From Emticicia oligotrophica DSM 17448 (GTDB lineage Bacteria; Bacteroidota; Bacteroidia; Cytophagales; Spirosomataceae): a stretch of 64,000 bases of DNA. The notes under the pieces are model-generated. The model did not search any database, was not told where the DNA came from, and saw only the letters and a list, made by a program, of their open reading frames with translations. Below, piece by piece: positions 62,343 to 64,000 of the stretch. Location of the stretch: assembly GCF_000263195.1 (NCBI RefSeq), contig NC_018748.1, forward strand, positions 1,178,001-1,242,000, read 5' to 3'. Positions within the stretch are counted from its first letter, which is position 1, and each line of letters starts with the position of its first letter. A program made the position numbers and the translations under genes.

Positions 62343-64000
62343 CTAATGATTATGATTTTCCATAGCGGGCATAGGATTAGCCCCACCTAATCTTCGCTTC
62401 ATATACTCAGCAATTTTCGGAAGCTTAGCTTTTTCAGCCATTTGTATGGCTCTTTTTGCATCTACATCGGCCAAAGGTTCGGCGGCATACCAGACCATTA
62501 GGGGTAAATTATGGTCATTGGCATCTTCCTCTTTTTGCACCAATGCTTCAACCACACTCCAACGTTTACTTGGTTCAGTTCGTTGCATTGCCGATGCTAA
62601 ATACAAACGCACCAATGCCGAATTATCAGATTTAGCCATCTTAGCCATTTGCGTAAGAGCTTCTTCAGAAAGTGACTTATTTTCTGCCAATAACTGAATA
62701 GCCCAACTTCTGAGATACTCACTTTGGTTGGCTAAAAGTGTTATTAACTCTTGCTCTGAAAGACCGTTAGTCACGTGCAAAGTCCATAAAGCTCTTAGTT
62801 TACGCGTTACGTCTGGGTTTGTATTTAAAATTACTTTAAGAGCATCATGCACTTGCTTATTTCCACCTCTTTCTTGCAAAATTGTTCGAGCCTGCCGCAC
62901 ATACCATTCATTGGCATGAAGCTGATAATTAACTAATTCTAAATCAGTGGCTTTTCTTAAATCGACTTGTGTCCATTTATCAGTTTCATAGCTAATTTTA
63001 AAAATCCTACCCATTGTTTTATCGTGAACATCTGGGTTTGGACTATGACATTGATTTTTATCGTACCAGTCGATGGCATAAACCGAACCACTTGGGTCAT
63101 ATTTAAAATTCAGCCATTGCGACCAACTATCATTCATAGCCATAAAATCTTTTTTATGCTTACCTACGTAGCCCGAACCTTCACGCGTGAGTTGGTCAAT
63201 GTTCAGTTTAGCACCATTGATATTATTCATGAAGATATTGTTATGAAACTCCTTTGGCCAATTACTTCCACCTAAATAAATCATTGCTCCAGCGTGAGCG
63301 TGTCCGCCCCCTGCAGCACCCGAACGAAAATTTCCTGCATGTGGGCCACGGTCTCCCAGCCAGTGTACATGGTCGGCAATGGTTTTAATATCATCGTAGA
63401 TATATGGATTGAAATGTTTGCCCGCCTGACGAAAATAACGCCCTCCTTGAATGATGTGGTACAAATGCGGAATCACACAAGCAGTAATGAATGGGTGTCC
63501 ATAATCATTGAAATCAAGCCCCCATGGATTACTCGAACCTTCAGCAAAAACCTCGAAAGTATGTTTGGTTGGGTGAAAACGCCAAACCCCAGCATTTATT
63601 TTGGTTCTTTGGTCATCTGGAGTACCCGGTTTACCCACTTTTGAGTGTGTAAATACGCCATGTGTGCCATACAACCAACCATCTGGCCCCCAGCGTAAGC
63701 TATTGAGTGTTTCGTGGGTATCTTGTGTACCCCAGCCATCCAATAGTTTTTGTGGTTCACCTGTTGGGGTATCGGTACTAAAATCAGTTGGAATAAATAA
63801 TAAATATGGGGCAGCTCCTAACCAAACACCTCCCATGCCTACTTCTATTCCACTTACTAAATTCAGGCCTTCTTTAAAAACCTTTCTACTATCTAAAGTT
63901 CCATCACCATTCGTATCTTCAAAAATCAGAATTCTATCTCGACCTTGTCCTTCGGGTGCTGGTACTGGATAGGTGTGTCCTTCCACTACCCAAAGACGTC
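62343..64000 (-). CDS. PVC-type membrane-bound dehydrogenase-like protein (cut by window end)
   Basis: The frame continues to the last base of the window (LWVVEGHTYPVPAPEGQG precedes without a start); about 552 codons are visible. The GTG at 63986 is internal. A beta-propeller region (VSGIEVGMGGVWLGAAPYL, LNSLRWGPDGWLYGTHG, WRFHPTKHTFEVFAEGSSNPWGLDFND shown in part as GSSNPWGLDFND) is followed by ADHVHWLGDRGPHAGNF, then HEAT-like helices after about residue 350. This is the family with putative membrane-bound dehydrogenase domain of Planctomycetes and Bacteroidota. The C-terminus ends in MENHNH and has no CxxCH. Probably first gene of the unit down to ThuA. Confidence 0.88.
   Translation of the reverse strand, partial: RLWVVEGHTYPVPAPEGQGRDRILIFEDTNGDGTLDSRKVFKEGLNLVSGIEVGMGGVWLGAAPYLLFIPTDFSTDTPTGEPQKLLDGWGTQDTHETLNSLRWGPDGWLYGTHGVFTHSKVGKPGTPDDQRTKINAGVWRFHPTKHTFEVFAEGSSNPWGLDFNDYGHPFITACVIPHLYHIIQGGRYFRQAGKHFNPYIYDDIKTIADHVHWLGDRGPHAGNFRSGAAGGGHAHAGAMIYLGGSNWPKEFHNNIFMNNINGAKLNIDQLTREGSGYVGKHKKDFMAMNDSWSQWLNFKYDPSGSVYAIDWYDKNQCHSPNPDVHDKTMGRIFKISYETDKWTQVDLRKATDLELVNYQLHANEWYVRQARTILQERGGNKQVHDALKVILNTNPDVTRKLRALWTLHVTNGLSEQELITLLANQSEYLRSWAIQLLAENKSLSEEALTQMAKMAKSDNSALVRLYLASAMQRTEPSKRWSVVEALVQKEEDANDHNLPLMVWYAAEPLADVDAKRAIQMAEKAKLPKIAEYMKRRLGGANPMPAMENHNH

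Noticed and set aside
1-64000. tRNA, rRNA and riboswitch genes
   Set aside because: No cloverleaf, TPsiC-like motif or known riboswitch consensus was recognised by eye in any gap; the thiamine pyrophosphokinase operon also shows no THI box.

Overview
This window looks like a chromosomal segment of an AT-rich Bacteroidota, most likely a Cytophagales bacterium. The evidence is type IX secretion C-terminal domains (YPNP motifs near the ends of two secreted proteins), many signal-peptide lipoproteins, Bacteroidota-type promoters (TAnnTTTG), almost no Shine-Dalgarno sites, LytTR-type two-component signalling, a carotenoid enzyme of the DUF422/CruF family, and Planctomycetes-like secreted cytochrome/DUF1501 genes that are common in environmental Cytophagales. 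No rRNA or tRNA gene and no CRISPR array was seen. Both window ends cut genes: an amino-acid permease at the left and a PVC-type secreted dehydrogenase at the right.

Positions 1-6700 hold housekeeping and transport genes (APC permease, DEDDh exonuclease, MATE exporter, CHRD lipoprotein, MsbA-like ABC exporter, recX, lipocalin-like lipoprotein). Positions 6867-11960 form one + strand operon: a MacAB-like tripartite efflux pump (adaptor, permease, ATPase) followed by a LytS-type histidine kinase and a LytTR response regulator. Positions 11980-24835 are mostly - strand: an isolated nuoH, asnS, a thiolase with a palindromic operator, a compact arsenic operon (arsR, DUF6428, a 41-codon membrane microprotein, arsC) without an arsenite exporter, a DEAD-box helicase and a large unknown membrane protein. 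The + strand genes among them are a Uma2 nuclease, an MFS transporter and mnmD.

Positions 24970-36422 carry a D-aminoacylase-like amidohydrolase, YqgE, two type IX cargo proteins (one with a sialate esterase-like domain), an MFS transporter, a HAD phosphatase and uvrA. The uvrA reading frame contains an in-frame repetitive insertion. Positions 36507-43922 carry a Planctomycetes-type set: DUF2231/cytochrome/LRR protein, DUF1549-DUF1553 cytochrome protein and DUF1501 protein. It is interrupted by the most striking element of the window: four direct copies of a two-hairpin repeat, an IS200/RAYT-like Y1 transposase gene, and one inverted copy of the same repeat behind it. This is the layout of a REP/RAYT element.

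Positions 43949-57507 hold an unknown protein, a TonB-plug protein without a beta-barrel, nrdA with two perfect DnaA boxes upstream, a thiamine pyrophosphokinase/glycosyltransferase/GDSL lipoprotein operon, a CruF-like/photolyase pair, an M23 peptidase and a ThuA protein. Positions 57703-64000 hold a GH3-beta-lactamase fusion, an FG-GAP protein and the PVC-type dehydrogenase, with a short relic that duplicates the dehydrogenase C-terminus. Several intergenic regions carry distinct strong palindromes that look like dispersed REP-like elements.
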